Positions 38,651 to 46,915 of a stretch of 64,000 nucleotides of DNA are shown here, piece by piece. Positions within the stretch are counted from its first letter, which is position 1. Each line of letters starts with the position of its first letter. Source of the stretch: a candidate division TM6 bacterium GW2011_GWF2_32_72 (GTDB taxonomy: Bacteria; Babelota; Babeliae; Babelales; GWF2-32-72); the NCBI GenBank assembly GCA_000989525.1, contig LBON01000003.1, forward strand, positions 62,001 to 126,000, written 5' to 3'. Made by a program: the position numbers and the translations under genes. Below the pieces are notes generated by a model. It was not told the origin of the DNA, made no database searches, and worked only from the letters and a program-made list of their open reading frames with translations.

Positions 38651-38803
38651 GAGCTTATACGAAAATTATTTAAAGGACTCGTCCTTCGATACAAATCCTT
38701 ACTGCGTTCGGATTCACTCAGGATGAGATCCTTCGACAAGCTCAGTGATTGTGTCAAACTTTTTTAATATCAAAATCAGTGTTTTTGAATTTTCATATAA
38801 ATT
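38651..38803. repeat. Palindromic intergenic repeat element (MITE/REPIN-like)
   Basis: About 150-bp element with inverted ends: left GAGCTTATACGAAAATTATT, right (read on minus strand) TTTATATGAAAATTCAAAAA. Inside are CTTCGATACAAATCC, GTTCGGATTCACTCAGGATG and ATCCTTCGACAAGCTCAG, shared with the element at 54199-54498. No ORF inside. Surrounding intergenic DNA (38582-38990) holds nothing else I can support except the prs promoter. Confidence 0.75.
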
Positions 38804-38935
38804 CTAAAGATAGATATCGAATCAATTTTATTGAAAATCAAGTCATTTTTAAAAAACCTAAACCCCGATCAAATCATCACTCAAACTCATAAACCCTCCT
38901 ATTTAAAACAAAATACAGATAAACTTATATCTCAC

Positions 38936-38963
38936 TTGAGGTTTTAATTGCAAATGGTACAAT
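38936..38963 (+). promoter_or_regulatory. Probable sigma70-type promoter of prs
   Basis: TTGAGG, 16-base spacer, TACAAT; 34 bases upstream of the prs start codon. Consensus match only. Confidence 0.5.
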
Positions 38964-38997
38964 TACACCCTTAATAATAAAAAACAAGGCGGAAAAA

Positions 38998-40104
38998 ATG
39001 AAAAAAATCTTAATATTATTAATTGCACTCGTAGGCATAACAACATTTGATATGTACACAAGCGAACAAAATACTACAGCAAACAAAATTCAAACCAGAG
39101 ACTATGCTATACAAACAGAAGCTTCACAATCAGCAATAATAGATGGTGCTGTATTATTTTCTGGAAACTCAAATCCTGAATTAGCTCAAAAGGTTGCTCA
39201 ATTATTAAACCTACCCCCAGTAAACGCCATTGTTGATAAACACAATGATGGTGAAATACAAGTTCAAATTCAAGAAAGTATAAGAAAAAAAGATCTATAT
39301 ATAATTCAACCAACATGTTCTTCAAACCAACAGTCAATAAATGATGCTGTCATGGAACTATTCTTAATGATTAGAGCTGCAAAAAGAGCCTCAGCTAAAA
39401 GTATCACCGTTATAATGCCTTATTATGGATATGCTCGTCAGGATAGAAAAAGCGCACCTCGAGTACCAATATCTGCCGCAGATATAGCTTTATTGATAGA
39501 AACGGCAGGAGCAGATCGAATATTAACTGTTGATCTTCACTGCGGACAAATTCAAGGGTTTTTTACACAAATACCGGTAGATAACCTTTATGCCGCTCAA
39601 GTATTTATTCCATATCTAAATGATACCAAAAACTTACAAAATGTAGTTGTTGTATCCCCTGATGCAGGCGGAGTAGACAGAGCAACCAAATTTGCAACTA
39701 AATTAGCTGAATCAGGTATAAACTCAAACATGGCATTAATAAACAAAAAAAGAGCTGGTGCTGGTAAAATTGAATCTATGGATTTAATCGGTGATGTAAA
39801 AAATGCAGATGTAATAATCGTAGATGATTTATGTGATACAGGTGGCACCTTAATTAAGGCCGCAGAATTATTAAAAAATAATGGCGCCAAACGAGTTTTT
39901 GCTGTAATAACCCATCCTGTATTTTCTAATGATGCACTTAAAAAAATAAAAAACTCCGTAATTGATGAAGTAATTATTTCTGATTCAATTCCTCTCAAAA
40001 ATGAAAAACCATCCAATGTTACGGTTGTGTCTATAAGTTCATTACTGGCTGAGGCAATTAAATGTATTCATTTGGGAACATCTATGTCCAAACTTTTTAT
40101 GTAA
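38998..40104 (+). CDS. prs: Ribose-phosphate pyrophosphokinase with N-terminal signal sequence
   Basis: Makes PRPP from ribose 5-phosphate and ATP. Residues ~51-368 are a full PRPP synthetase: VLFSGNSNPELAQ, YGYARQDRK, VDLHCGQIQGFF, SPDAGGVDRA, GDVKNADVIIVDDLCDTGGTL. Residues 1-50 are extra: a signal-like segment (MKKILILLIALVGITTFDM) and a polar linker with YAIQTEAS. AAGGCGG precedes this ATG, and no Met lies between residue 19 and the catalytic core, so the extension is probably translated. Export of this normally cytosolic enzyme is unexpected. The gene stands alone with its own promoter and terminator. Confidence 0.93.
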   Translation: MKKILILLIALVGITTFDMYTSEQNTTANKIQTRDYAIQTEASQSAIIDGAVLFSGNSNPELAQKVAQLLNLPPVNAIVDKHNDGEIQVQIQESIRKKDLYIIQPTCSSNQQSINDAVMELFLMIRAAKRASAKSITVIMPYYGYARQDRKSAPRVPISAADIALLIETAGADRILTVDLHCGQIQGFFTQIPVDNLYAAQVFIPYLNDTKNLQNVVVVSPDAGGVDRATKFATKLAESGINSNMALINKKRAGAGKIESMDLIGDVKNADVIIVDDLCDTGGTLIKAAELLKNNGAKRVFAVITHPVFSNDALKKIKNSVIDEVIISDSIPLKNEKPSNVTVVSISSLLAEAIKCIHLGTSMSKLFM

Positions 40105-40125
40105 AATAAATAATATTATAAATTT

Positions 40126-40149
40126 AAAGGGGCCTTTAAAAGCCCCTTT
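40126..40149. terminator. Bidirectional terminator between prs and SDR gene
   Basis: Stem AAAGGGGC/GCCCCTTT, 8-base loop, followed by a T run; A-rich on the other side. Confidence 0.85.
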
Positions 40150-40156
40150 TTTTTAA

Positions 40157-40954
40157 TTAAAAACCACCTATCCAATTGTAAATAGAATCAGGCATATGCC
40201 ACAACAATAAAGCAATTAAAAATTGCCTTGGCATAATAAAGGCACGCTTTTTTTTAGCCTTAATAGCTTTAACAATTTGTCCCGCCGCCTCTATTGTAGA
40301 AACAACCCAATAAGTTCCTGGCTTTTCACTAAATGTTATAGCCTCATTATCAACCCATCCTGGCACAACATCTGTTACATAAATTGGCAATTTTGCTTGA
40401 ATCATCTTATTGCGTATACCTTCTAAATAAGTAGAAATAAAAGCTTTTACACCACAATATACGGGACATCTTGCATCACCACGCAATCCGCTCATGGAAG
40501 AAATCCCAACCAAATGACCATAGTTTTGTTTTTCAAAATATCTAACAGCAAAATCCGCCATGTACCAAAATCCGACAAGATCCACATCAAGCGTTTTTTT
40601 ATCAACCTCAAAACTTTTTTCAAACATACTGTCTACAAAAGAACTAATACTTATAACCATTAAATCCATCCCACCCAAATTATCTACAAGTTCACCAACT
40701 TGATCTATTGCCTTTTCTTTATCGCAAACATCAATTCTTTTAATAACAACTTTAGTTTTTAACTCAGCCTGCAAAGACTCTAATAAATTTAATCGCCTAC
40801 CCACCAAACCAAGCTCATAACCTTCTTTGGCTAAAAGAATTGCAATTTGTCTACCCATCCCAGATGTAGCACCAATGATTACGGCCTTTTTTTTAACATC
40901 TGGATATAAATTCGATACAAAAATAATCAAAAATAAAACATATATATTTTTCAT
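40157..40954 (-). CDS. Short-chain dehydrogenase/reductase with N-terminal hydrophobic segment
   Basis: 265-residue SDR. Cofactor motif GATSGMGRQ, catalytic Ser in ISSMSG and Tyr-Lys in YCGVK. GRRL after beta-2 suggests NADP(H). The first 18 residues (NIYVLFLIIFVSNLY) form a signal or anchor directly before the Rossmann fold, and the C-terminal end is also hydrophobic (FLIALLLWHM), recalling membrane-bound ketoreductases acting on lipids. No alternative Met precedes the cofactor motif. It follows a tiny secreted-protein gene by 14 bases. Substrate unknown. Confidence 0.88.
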   Translation of the reverse strand: MKNIYVLFLIIFVSNLYPDVKKKAVIIGATSGMGRQIAILLAKEGYELGLVGRRLNLLESLQAELKTKVVIKRIDVCDKEKAIDQVGELVDNLGGMDLMVISISSFVDSMFEKSFEVDKKTLDVDLVGFWYMADFAVRYFEKQNYGHLVGISSMSGLRGDARCPVYCGVKAFISTYLEGIRNKMIQAKLPIYVTDVVPGWVDNEAITFSEKPGTYWVVSTIEAAGQIVKAIKAKKKRAFIMPRQFLIALLLWHMPDSIYNWIGGF

Positions 40955-40968
40955 AGCAACCCCAATCT

Positions 40969-41130
40969 TATTTAATTTTTGTCATTCTTACTTTGAATGT
41001 CCAAACCTTCAAAACGTTGCAAAAAATTTGTTTTAGCCAAAGACACCCTTTTTCTCATTAACGCAGATCTTGAAACCGCACCAAAAAGCATTGAAAATAA
41101 AAGTCCAAAAAATATTATTTTTTTCTTCAT
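40969..41130 (-). CDS. Tiny secreted protein (53 residues) upstream of SDR
   Basis: Read directly from the sequence: ATG at 41130 preceded by AGGAGGGG, an excellent Shine-Dalgarno. A signal peptide (MKKKIIFFGLLFSMLFGAVS) is followed by a basic segment (RSALMRKRVSLAKTNFLQRF) and stop TAA at 40969. It lies 14 bases before the SDR gene on the same strand, so it is probably co-transcribed. The overlapping longer frame (41033-41320) has no good start and runs through the terminator. No homology recognised; the mature part would be about 33 residues. Confidence 0.7.
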
Positions 41131-41240
41131 AACCCCTCCTAAACAAATATATTATTTTAAATATTAGCTTATAAAAACATAAAGTAAAAAAACAAGATTT
41201 AATAAAAATACAGTTAAAAAGCACGCTCTCTAAAGCAAAA

Positions 41241-41272
41241 CAAAAAGCCACCGTTTTATCTGTGGCTTTTTG
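41241..41272 (-). terminator. Terminator downstream of the cPLA2-like gene
   Basis: Stem CAAAAAGCCAC/GTGGCTTTTTG with 10-base loop, 29 bases after the stop, T-rich on the minus strand. Confidence 0.8.
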
Positions 41273-41300
41273 TGCAAATAAATAAAATTTTTCTTTATTT

Positions 41301-43268
41301 TTATTTTCTAGATAAAGCATCTCTTAGAGCTTGAATAATTTTATCTTTGTTTTGAGTCATATTAAAATATGTCAAACCAGAAAGCTCTTCAAAATTATTT
41401 TTTGGATAATGAAACTTAAACGATCCACAATATCCTTCTTTGATACATTTTTCTGGATTAAATATTTGACCATTATATTTATATTTATTTTCTTCATTAA
41501 TACGCGGCATATAAATAACCATTGGCACCGCAGAATCATCTTTATCTACAAATATACTCATAGCACGCTTATCAATGCCCTCATAATTAATTTTTGGAAA
41601 TTTTAAACCCTGTTTGCGGCAAAAATCTTCAGCTAATTTTAACTCGTGTGCATTTTCAATACTGGTTGAATTATCAAAAATAAAAATAACATCAATCTTT
41701 CTCGACTTATGAAGCAATGGAAAAATAGGAAGATTAAAATCAAGACCTGCATCAATACCAAGCCAATTTTTTATACTATCTATTATAGATGCAAGTTTTG
41801 CGGGAATAGGCCTTATATTGCCAAATTCAGTTTTTGCAACACCTGTTGAAGCAGTGTGCAAAGCAGGCGTTAAAAGGTTTTTAACATCGATCGACTCAGA
41901 TGAAACGTTTTTCATAGCACCCAAAACAAGATTTTCAAATATGTTTGTTAAATCTATTTCTGAAAGAGTTGTCCTTAGTAAATCTACATTTAATTGTTTA
42001 GTTTCAGAAATTATATCTTTAGCTAAATCCAATTTATTACACAAAGCATTTACCAAAGCCTTTTTAACATCATTAATCATATCTTCAAGAGAATAGTCAA
42101 AATAATCTTTCCCAAATGTATACTTCAACATAAATCTCATATTAACTTCAAATGCCGAACCCCAAATTCCCATGAAATATCCCATAGATTGTTCTGGTGC
42201 AAAATCAATTGATATACCATTTTTAAAACGCCTTCCAAATGACCATGTTGGCACACCAACATTTGAATATGCAACTTCAAATGGCGTAAAAGCAGTCCAC
42301 TTCAAATTATTATCATCCGCGGCATCTACTGCCGTATAAATTGGAAATGGCAAAGAGCCGGATTTAATTTTATTCACCTGATCTGAAAGGTGCACCATTT
42401 GAGAATTTGGATAATCCGAAAGTAAATTCATAGCCAAAATTGCACCATAAAAATCAATAAAACTAATGTTTTGTCCAAATAAAATTTTAGGAACAATAGC
42501 ATATTTAATTGATCTAGCAAAATCTCTTGCGCTCATTGTCTTAAACGGTTTTGGATATACTTGCAAAATTTCTTTATCCCCAATTTTTAATTCTGCCACA
42601 TCTTTTACCTTTGAAAGTAAATTTGCTGAAAAATCCGTCAATGTCTTTCCACTAGAAATCCAATTCGCAAGCATCCATGTAGACCCAGAAAGAGCTGATA
42701 TATAAGTTACACAATCTAACAAACCAATTTCTTGAGCTCCCCTCAAAAATCCAAGCGTACAAATCATTGCCCGATAACCACCACCACTACTACAAAAAGC
42801 AATATTAAGTTTTTTTTCACCTAAATCCATTCCTAAAAAATTCACTAAAGCCTCTTGAGCCATAGGTTTTCGTTTATCTAAAAATTGAGATTCCCCAGAA
42901 CAAAGAGTTGATTCATCTCTTGTGTAGGCAACAGTTGTTTTATATGGATTATCACTATTAATATTTGCTCTGATAGAATCTAATAATGTAACATCTGGCA
43001 ACTTATTAATTATATCTTGAACCTTTGCCCGAATTTCATCTAAGCTCCAATTTACAACACCTTGAACGCCCTGTTTTGCAGTATCAACCACAGATTTAAC
43101 TGTTTCAGGAGTCTTTTCAATTTGCTTTTTAACAGCCGATGTTGTTTGCTTTGCAGTAGTTTTAGGCGATTTAGGTTTAGGCTTAGATGGTTTCTTAGGG
43201 CCTGAAAATGCTTCTATATTTCCTACAAACATAGTACAAAGAAAAAAAGCCAATATTTTTTTATTCAT
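41301..43268 (-). CDS. Secreted cytosolic-phospholipase-A2-like (PLA2_B family) lipase
   Basis: 655 residues: signal peptide, Pro/Lys/Thr-rich linker (~22-45), then a lysophospholipase/cPLA2 catalytic domain. SGGGYRAM (161-168) is the oxyanion segment, the nucleophile Ser194 lies in ALSGSTWML, and DAGLDFNLPIFPLL near 506 carries the Asp of the Ser-Asp dyad, followed by VIFIFDNS as in animal cPLA2. The family is mainly eukaryotic and cleaves acyl chains from phospholipids. AGGAGAG precedes the ATG. In an intracellular bacterium it would be a candidate host-membrane effector; that role is inferred. Export via Sec is indicated by the signal peptide. Confidence 0.88.
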   Translation of the reverse strand: MNKKILAFFLCTMFVGNIEAFSGPKKPSKPKPKSPKTTAKQTTSAVKKQIEKTPETVKSVVDTAKQGVQGVVNWSLDEIRAKVQDIINKLPDVTLLDSIRANINSDNPYKTTVAYTRDESTLCSGESQFLDKRKPMAQEALVNFLGMDLGEKKLNIAFCSSGGGYRAMICTLGFLRGAQEIGLLDCVTYISALSGSTWMLANWISSGKTLTDFSANLLSKVKDVAELKIGDKEILQVYPKPFKTMSARDFARSIKYAIVPKILFGQNISFIDFYGAILAMNLLSDYPNSQMVHLSDQVNKIKSGSLPFPIYTAVDAADDNNLKWTAFTPFEVAYSNVGVPTWSFGRRFKNGISIDFAPEQSMGYFMGIWGSAFEVNMRFMLKYTFGKDYFDYSLEDMINDVKKALVNALCNKLDLAKDIISETKQLNVDLLRTTLSEIDLTNIFENLVLGAMKNVSSESIDVKNLLTPALHTASTGVAKTEFGNIRPIPAKLASIIDSIKNWLGIDAGLDFNLPIFPLLHKSRKIDVIFIFDNSTSIENAHELKLAEDFCRKQGLKFPKINYEGIDKRAMSIFVDKDDSAVPMVIYMPRINEENKYKYNGQIFNPEKCIKEGYCGSFKFHYPKNNFEELSGLTYFNMTQNKDKIIQALRDALSRK

Positions 43269-43351
43269 TTATCTCTCCTTAAAAACCATATCCAATATAC
43301 CGTTTTAAGGTTACAAAAAATAAAATTAAAAAATCAACACAAGTTTGTTAC

Positions 43352-43383
43352 AAAAAACCCGAGTCGTTTAAACCCGGGTTTTT
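43352..43383. terminator. Terminator downstream of lysS
   Basis: Stem AAAACCCG/CGGGTTTT between lysS and the cPLA2-like gene, with T runs. Confidence 0.7.
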
Positions 43384-43407
43384 ATAACAAATTTAAATTT
43401 TAAAAAA

Positions 43408-44913
43408 CTAAATTTTCTTTTTTAAAGTTGGGAATAATATTACATCTTTAATTGATGTTGTATCTGTCAAAAGCATAGTCAATCTATCAATTCCAATTCC
43501 AGCACCAGCTGCAGGTGGAAGGCCATATTCCAAAGCGGTAATAAATTCAGCATCATAATGATGAGCTTCTTCATCACCCGCTTCATGAGCTTTTGCTTGA
43601 TCTTTAAATCTTGATGCTTGATCAAATGGATCATTCAACTCATTGAACCCATTACTAATTTCCATTCCACCAATAAAAAGTTCAAATCTAGCTGCAACGT
43701 TTGGATTATTAGCATCGCGTTTTGCAAGAGGTGAAATTTCAATTGGATAATCAATAATAAATGTTGGCTGAAACAAACCTGGTTCAACCAATTCTTCAAA
43801 TAACAAAACAACTTTATCTCCAAAAGGTTTTTTTGGATCAAAATCGATATTTTTTTCTTTTAAAACTTTATCTACATTGCTTTCTGTAACTTCGTAACCT
43901 AATGCATCAGATACAGAACCCTGCATAGAAATTCTTGCAAAAGGTTTTTCAAAATCTAAAACCTTACCCGCAAAATTAACCTGCAATGTGCCACAAGTTT
44001 TTTGAGCAATGTCTTTAATCATGCTTTCTATAAAATTCATTTCCTGGTGATAATCAGTATTTGCGCAATAAAATTCAACCATTGTAAATTCAGGATTATG
44101 TCTTGTGGAAATACCTTCATTTCTAAAATTTCTGTTAATTTCAAAAACTCTTTCAAATCCACCAATCACCAATCTCTTCAAATAAAGTTCTGGTGCAATT
44201 CGTAAAAATAATTCTGTATCCAAAGCATTGTGATGAGTCACAAATGGTCTTGCTGCAGCACCGCCAGGGATTGGATGTAACATCGGAGTTTCTACTTCCA
44301 TAAATCCATGAGAGTCAAAATAATTTCTCATGTATTTAATAATCCCAGATCTTACTTTAAATCTATTTCTGCTTTCTTCATTACTGATTAAATCTAAATA
44401 TCTTTGACGATATTTAACTTCCACATCAGTTAAGCCGTGAAACTTTTCTGGCAGTGGATGCAAACATTTACTGAGCAACTTCCAATCAGAAACTCGTATA
44501 GAAATTTCACCTGTCTTAGTTTTAAAAGATGCACCTTCAACAAAAACGTAATCGCCAAGATCCACAAACTTTTCATAATTTTCAAAAGATTTGTCGCCAA
44601 CAACATCTTGTCTTACATAAATTTGTACTTTGCCAGTTCTATCTTGGATATGGGCAAAAGAAGTTTTTCCATGTAAGCGGAAACTCACAATTCTTCCGGC
44701 AATTTTGTAAACCTTTGTTCCTTGTGCCTGATCAAATTCATCTACAACTTGCTTACAAGTGGAATCTAATTGCTCAAATTCTGGCCAAGGCTGCATTCCA
44801 ACTTTTGTCATTTCTTTAATTTTTTCAACTCGAACTAAATGCTCGGCAGATGCTGCCTCTGGGCTTAATACGCCTTGTGATGTTTTTGTTTCTTCAGACA
44901 TAGGCTCTTCCAT
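43408..44913 (-). CDS. lysS: Lysyl-tRNA synthetase, class II
   Basis: 501 residues. An N-terminal OB anticodon-binding domain is followed by class II catalytic core motifs: motif 2 FRNEGISTRHNPEFTMVEFY and motif 3 GAGIGIDRLTMLL, plus GGMEISNGFNELNDP. It charges tRNA-Lys. An internal ATG at 44901 (MSEETKTS) is also possible; neither start has a strong Shine-Dalgarno. Apparently monocistronic. Confidence 0.96.
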   Translation of the reverse strand: MEEPMSEETKTSQGVLSPEAASAEHLVRVEKIKEMTKVGMQPWPEFEQLDSTCKQVVDEFDQAQGTKVYKIAGRIVSFRLHGKTSFAHIQDRTGKVQIYVRQDVVGDKSFENYEKFVDLGDYVFVEGASFKTKTGEISIRVSDWKLLSKCLHPLPEKFHGLTDVEVKYRQRYLDLISNEESRNRFKVRSGIIKYMRNYFDSHGFMEVETPMLHPIPGGAAARPFVTHHNALDTELFLRIAPELYLKRLVIGGFERVFEINRNFRNEGISTRHNPEFTMVEFYCANTDYHQEMNFIESMIKDIAQKTCGTLQVNFAGKVLDFEKPFARISMQGSVSDALGYEVTESNVDKVLKEKNIDFDPKKPFGDKVVLLFEELVEPGLFQPTFIIDYPIEISPLAKRDANNPNVAARFELFIGGMEISNGFNELNDPFDQASRFKDQAKAHEAGDEEAHHYDAEFITALEYGLPPAAGAGIGIDRLTMLLTDTTSIKDVILFPTLKKKI

Positions 44914-44988
44914 ACGGTTTAAACAGTTAAAATTCAGATAAATAAAATCAAATTATAAACAATTAGATCGATTTTGTCACTTAAAAAG

Positions 44989-45008
44989 GGGGCCCCCAAA
45001 AAGGCCCC
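44989..45008 (-). terminator. Terminator downstream of SOD
   Basis: Stem GGGGCC/GGCCCC with 8-base loop, T-rich on the minus strand, 11 bases beyond the SOD stop. Confidence 0.6.
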
Positions 45009-45018
45009 ATATTTTTTA

Positions 45019-45783
45019 CTATTTTTTAAAAACTTGATAATAATTTTGTTCCACCTGAGACCAGTTAATCAAATTCCACCAGGCTTCAATGAATTCTGAA
45101 CGTCTATTTTGATATTTTAAGTAATAAGCATGTTCCCAAACATCCAACACTAAAACTGGCTGCAATCCACCCGAAACTTGAGGAATTCCATGACCATGTG
45201 TTTTAACCACAACCAATTCACCTTTTTGATTAACACACAGCCATGTCCAACCACTTCCAAATAAAGTTTTTGCAGCATCTGAAAATTCTTTTTTAAAATT
45301 ATCAAAACTACCAAAACTTTTAATAATTAGGTCTAGCATTTTTTTGGAAGGCAATTGTTTTTCCTGTGACATAATTGTCCAAAAAAATGTATGTGCATAA
45401 TGACCACCGCCATTATTAATAACAGCATCACGTATTCCGCCAGGTAATTCATCAGGATGAGTTAATAAATAAAGTAATGGTTTTGCCTGCAAATCAATGT
45501 GTCCTTCAAGAGCTTTATTTAAATTATCAACATATGCTTGATGATGTTTTGTATAATGTATTTCTACTGTCCTTGCATCCATATAAGGTTCAAGCGCTGA
45601 GTAGGCATAAGGTAACTCTGGCAACGTATATTTCATATCACTCCTTAATATTTTTTCAGAAAACACCGTTTGCAAAATATCTGCATGGCTTCCTGAAATA
45701 AAAAAACACGAGAAATAATTGTAAGCAAGAAACAACAAAATTAGCATTAAAAAAATAAATATTACTTTAATAATTTTACTCAT
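45019..45783 (-). CDS. sodB: Fe/Mn superoxide dismutase with two start sites (membrane-anchored and cytosolic forms)
   Basis: Converts superoxide to peroxide and oxygen. The enzyme begins at Met50 (MKYTLPELPYAYSALEPYM) and has all metal ligands of the family: His in IHYTKHHQAY, His in GGHYAHTFFW, and Asp/His in VLDVWEHAYY. The frame also includes 49 upstream codons with a strong hydrophobic anchor (IFIFLMLILLFLAYNYF). Both ATGs, at 45783 and 45636, have a perfect AAGGAG 4-5 bases upstream. The long form would be anchored outside the inner membrane, the short one cytosolic. It starts 9 bases after the upstream gene, whose stop overlaps the first site. Confidence 0.93.
   Translation of the reverse strand: MSKIIKVIFIFLMLILLFLAYNYFSCFFISGSHADILQTVFSEKILRSDMKYTLPELPYAYSALEPYMDARTVEIHYTKHHQAYVDNLNKALEGHIDLQAKPLLYLLTHPDELPGGIRDAVINNGGGHYAHTFFWTIMSQEKQLPSKKMLDLIIKSFGSFDNFKKEFSDAAKTLFGSGWTWLCVNQKGELVVVKTHGHGIPQVSGGLQPVLVLDVWEHAYYLKYQNRRSEFIEAWWNLINWSQVEQNYYQVFKK
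45641..45646 (-). promoter_or_regulatory. Internal ribosome binding site for the short SOD form
   Basis: AAGGAG (minus strand), 4 bases before the ATG at 45636, inside the coding frame of the longer SOD. It matches the AAGGAG at 45789-45794 serving the upstream ATG. Confidence 0.75.
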
Positions 45784-45792
45784 TCACACTCC

Positions 45793-46782
45793 TTACTTTT
45801 CATCTTCTGTAATCCATTCATTAATCGATTTCATTATAGCGTCAACAGTCTGATCGTCTGCTCGTGATTTATTAAGTTTTTTAGACCTGTTTTTAGTTTT
45901 ATCAACCAAAGTGGAAAGCTCCGTAAGACTTGTTGTTAATTCAGAATTTAAATTCTGAATTGTTCTTTCTTCACCACCTAATGTTATTTTTTGTTGAGCA
46001 ACTGGTGCATTTTTTAAACTTGCTTTTATTTCATCTATTTTTGTTTTTAAGTCACCCAGTTTTGAATCGATAGAATCTTGAGACAGATTGTAATCATTAA
46101 TGTTAGCGCCCACCGACCCTATAAATAAGTACAAACTCATTTGAATGCCTAAAATATCAGAATTAATTACATGCCAAATATTTTTAACAGCTAAGCCTAA
46201 ATCCCCATTTAAATTTTTATCTGAATTATCTTTCAAATATTTTACAATCTTTAACCACACATCATCGATTTTTTGTTTCAACTCACCGGCATCCTTATTT
46301 GAATCATTCGCATTTTCAATTAAAGGCTTTGAAACCTCGATTGAAACACTCTCTTCAATATTTTCAGCTTTAGCTTCTTGTAAAATTGTTTCTATTTCAT
46401 CCATCACAGCTTTAAGATCTAATTCATATTTTTTTTGTTCTTCAGTCTTTCGCGCAGGAACAACCCTTTTTAATTCTGTTGCGACTTTAGCCTTTTGCAC
46501 AAGCGCAAGAAACGCAACTTCTTTTTCTTTTTCAGTCAACGCAGGTTCTTCTTTAATCTCTTCTTCTGTTTTTACATCTTCTGTTTCAGATTCTTCTTCC
46601 TTGCCTTCAGAAATTTCTTCAGGCGCACCCTGAGCTTTTTCAACCAAACGATTTTTTAGTTCTTGCAATTTTATTTTCAGCCCATCAAGATGAACTTTTA
46701 ATTCTTCAACGGAACTGGCACACATAAGATGCCCCTGTAAAATCACAATAAATACTAAAAATATTTTTTTTAACAACTTCAT
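45793..46782 (-). CDS. Exported coiled-coil protein, unknown function
   Basis: 329 residues. A signal peptide ends near LMCA, then a heptad-like N-terminal helix (VEELKVHLDGLKIKLQELKNRL), a Glu-rich low-complexity stretch (about 55-85), and further long helices to the C-terminus. No enzyme motif is visible. In operon with SOD downstream. The amphipathic helix pattern resembles the other exported coiled-coil proteins at 49.5-54.2 kb in style, although clear homology cannot be claimed by eye. Confidence 0.75.
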   Translation of the reverse strand: MKLLKKIFLVFIVILQGHLMCASSVEELKVHLDGLKIKLQELKNRLVEKAQGAPEEISEGKEEESETEDVKTEEEIKEEPALTEKEKEVAFLALVQKAKVATELKRVVPARKTEEQKKYELDLKAVMDEIETILQEAKAENIEESVSIEVSKPLIENANDSNKDAGELKQKIDDVWLKIVKYLKDNSDKNLNGDLGLAVKNIWHVINSDILGIQMSLYLFIGSVGANINDYNLSQDSIDSKLGDLKTKIDEIKASLKNAPVAQQKITLGGEERTIQNLNSELTTSLTELSTLVDKTKNRSKKLNKSRADDQTVDAIMKSINEWITEDEK

Positions 46783-46915
46783 TAATCAACCCTTTCCAAA
46801 AAAATAAACTTTGGCAAACGATACAAAAAAACAAATCTTGAATCAATTAATTGATTTTTTTTAAATCTTTTTACTAGGGTTAAGGAAATTAATTTCATGT
46901 CAAAAAGGAGACTTT

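Noticed and set aside
41033-41320. 95-codon minus-strand frame next to the SDR gene
   Set aside because: It runs through the transcription terminator at 41241-41272 and has no ribosome site. A shorter frame in another register (40969-41130) has a strong ribosome site and signal peptide.
45637-45783. Treating the N-terminal 49 codons of SOD as mis-annotated noncoding DNA
   Set aside because: The upstream ATG has its own AAGGAG, the frame is open, and the codons form a classic membrane anchor, so dual initiation is kept as the better reading.
46145-46633. 162-codon plus-strand frame
   Set aside because: Low-complexity Ser-rich antisense of the Glu/Lys-rich exported coiled-coil gene.
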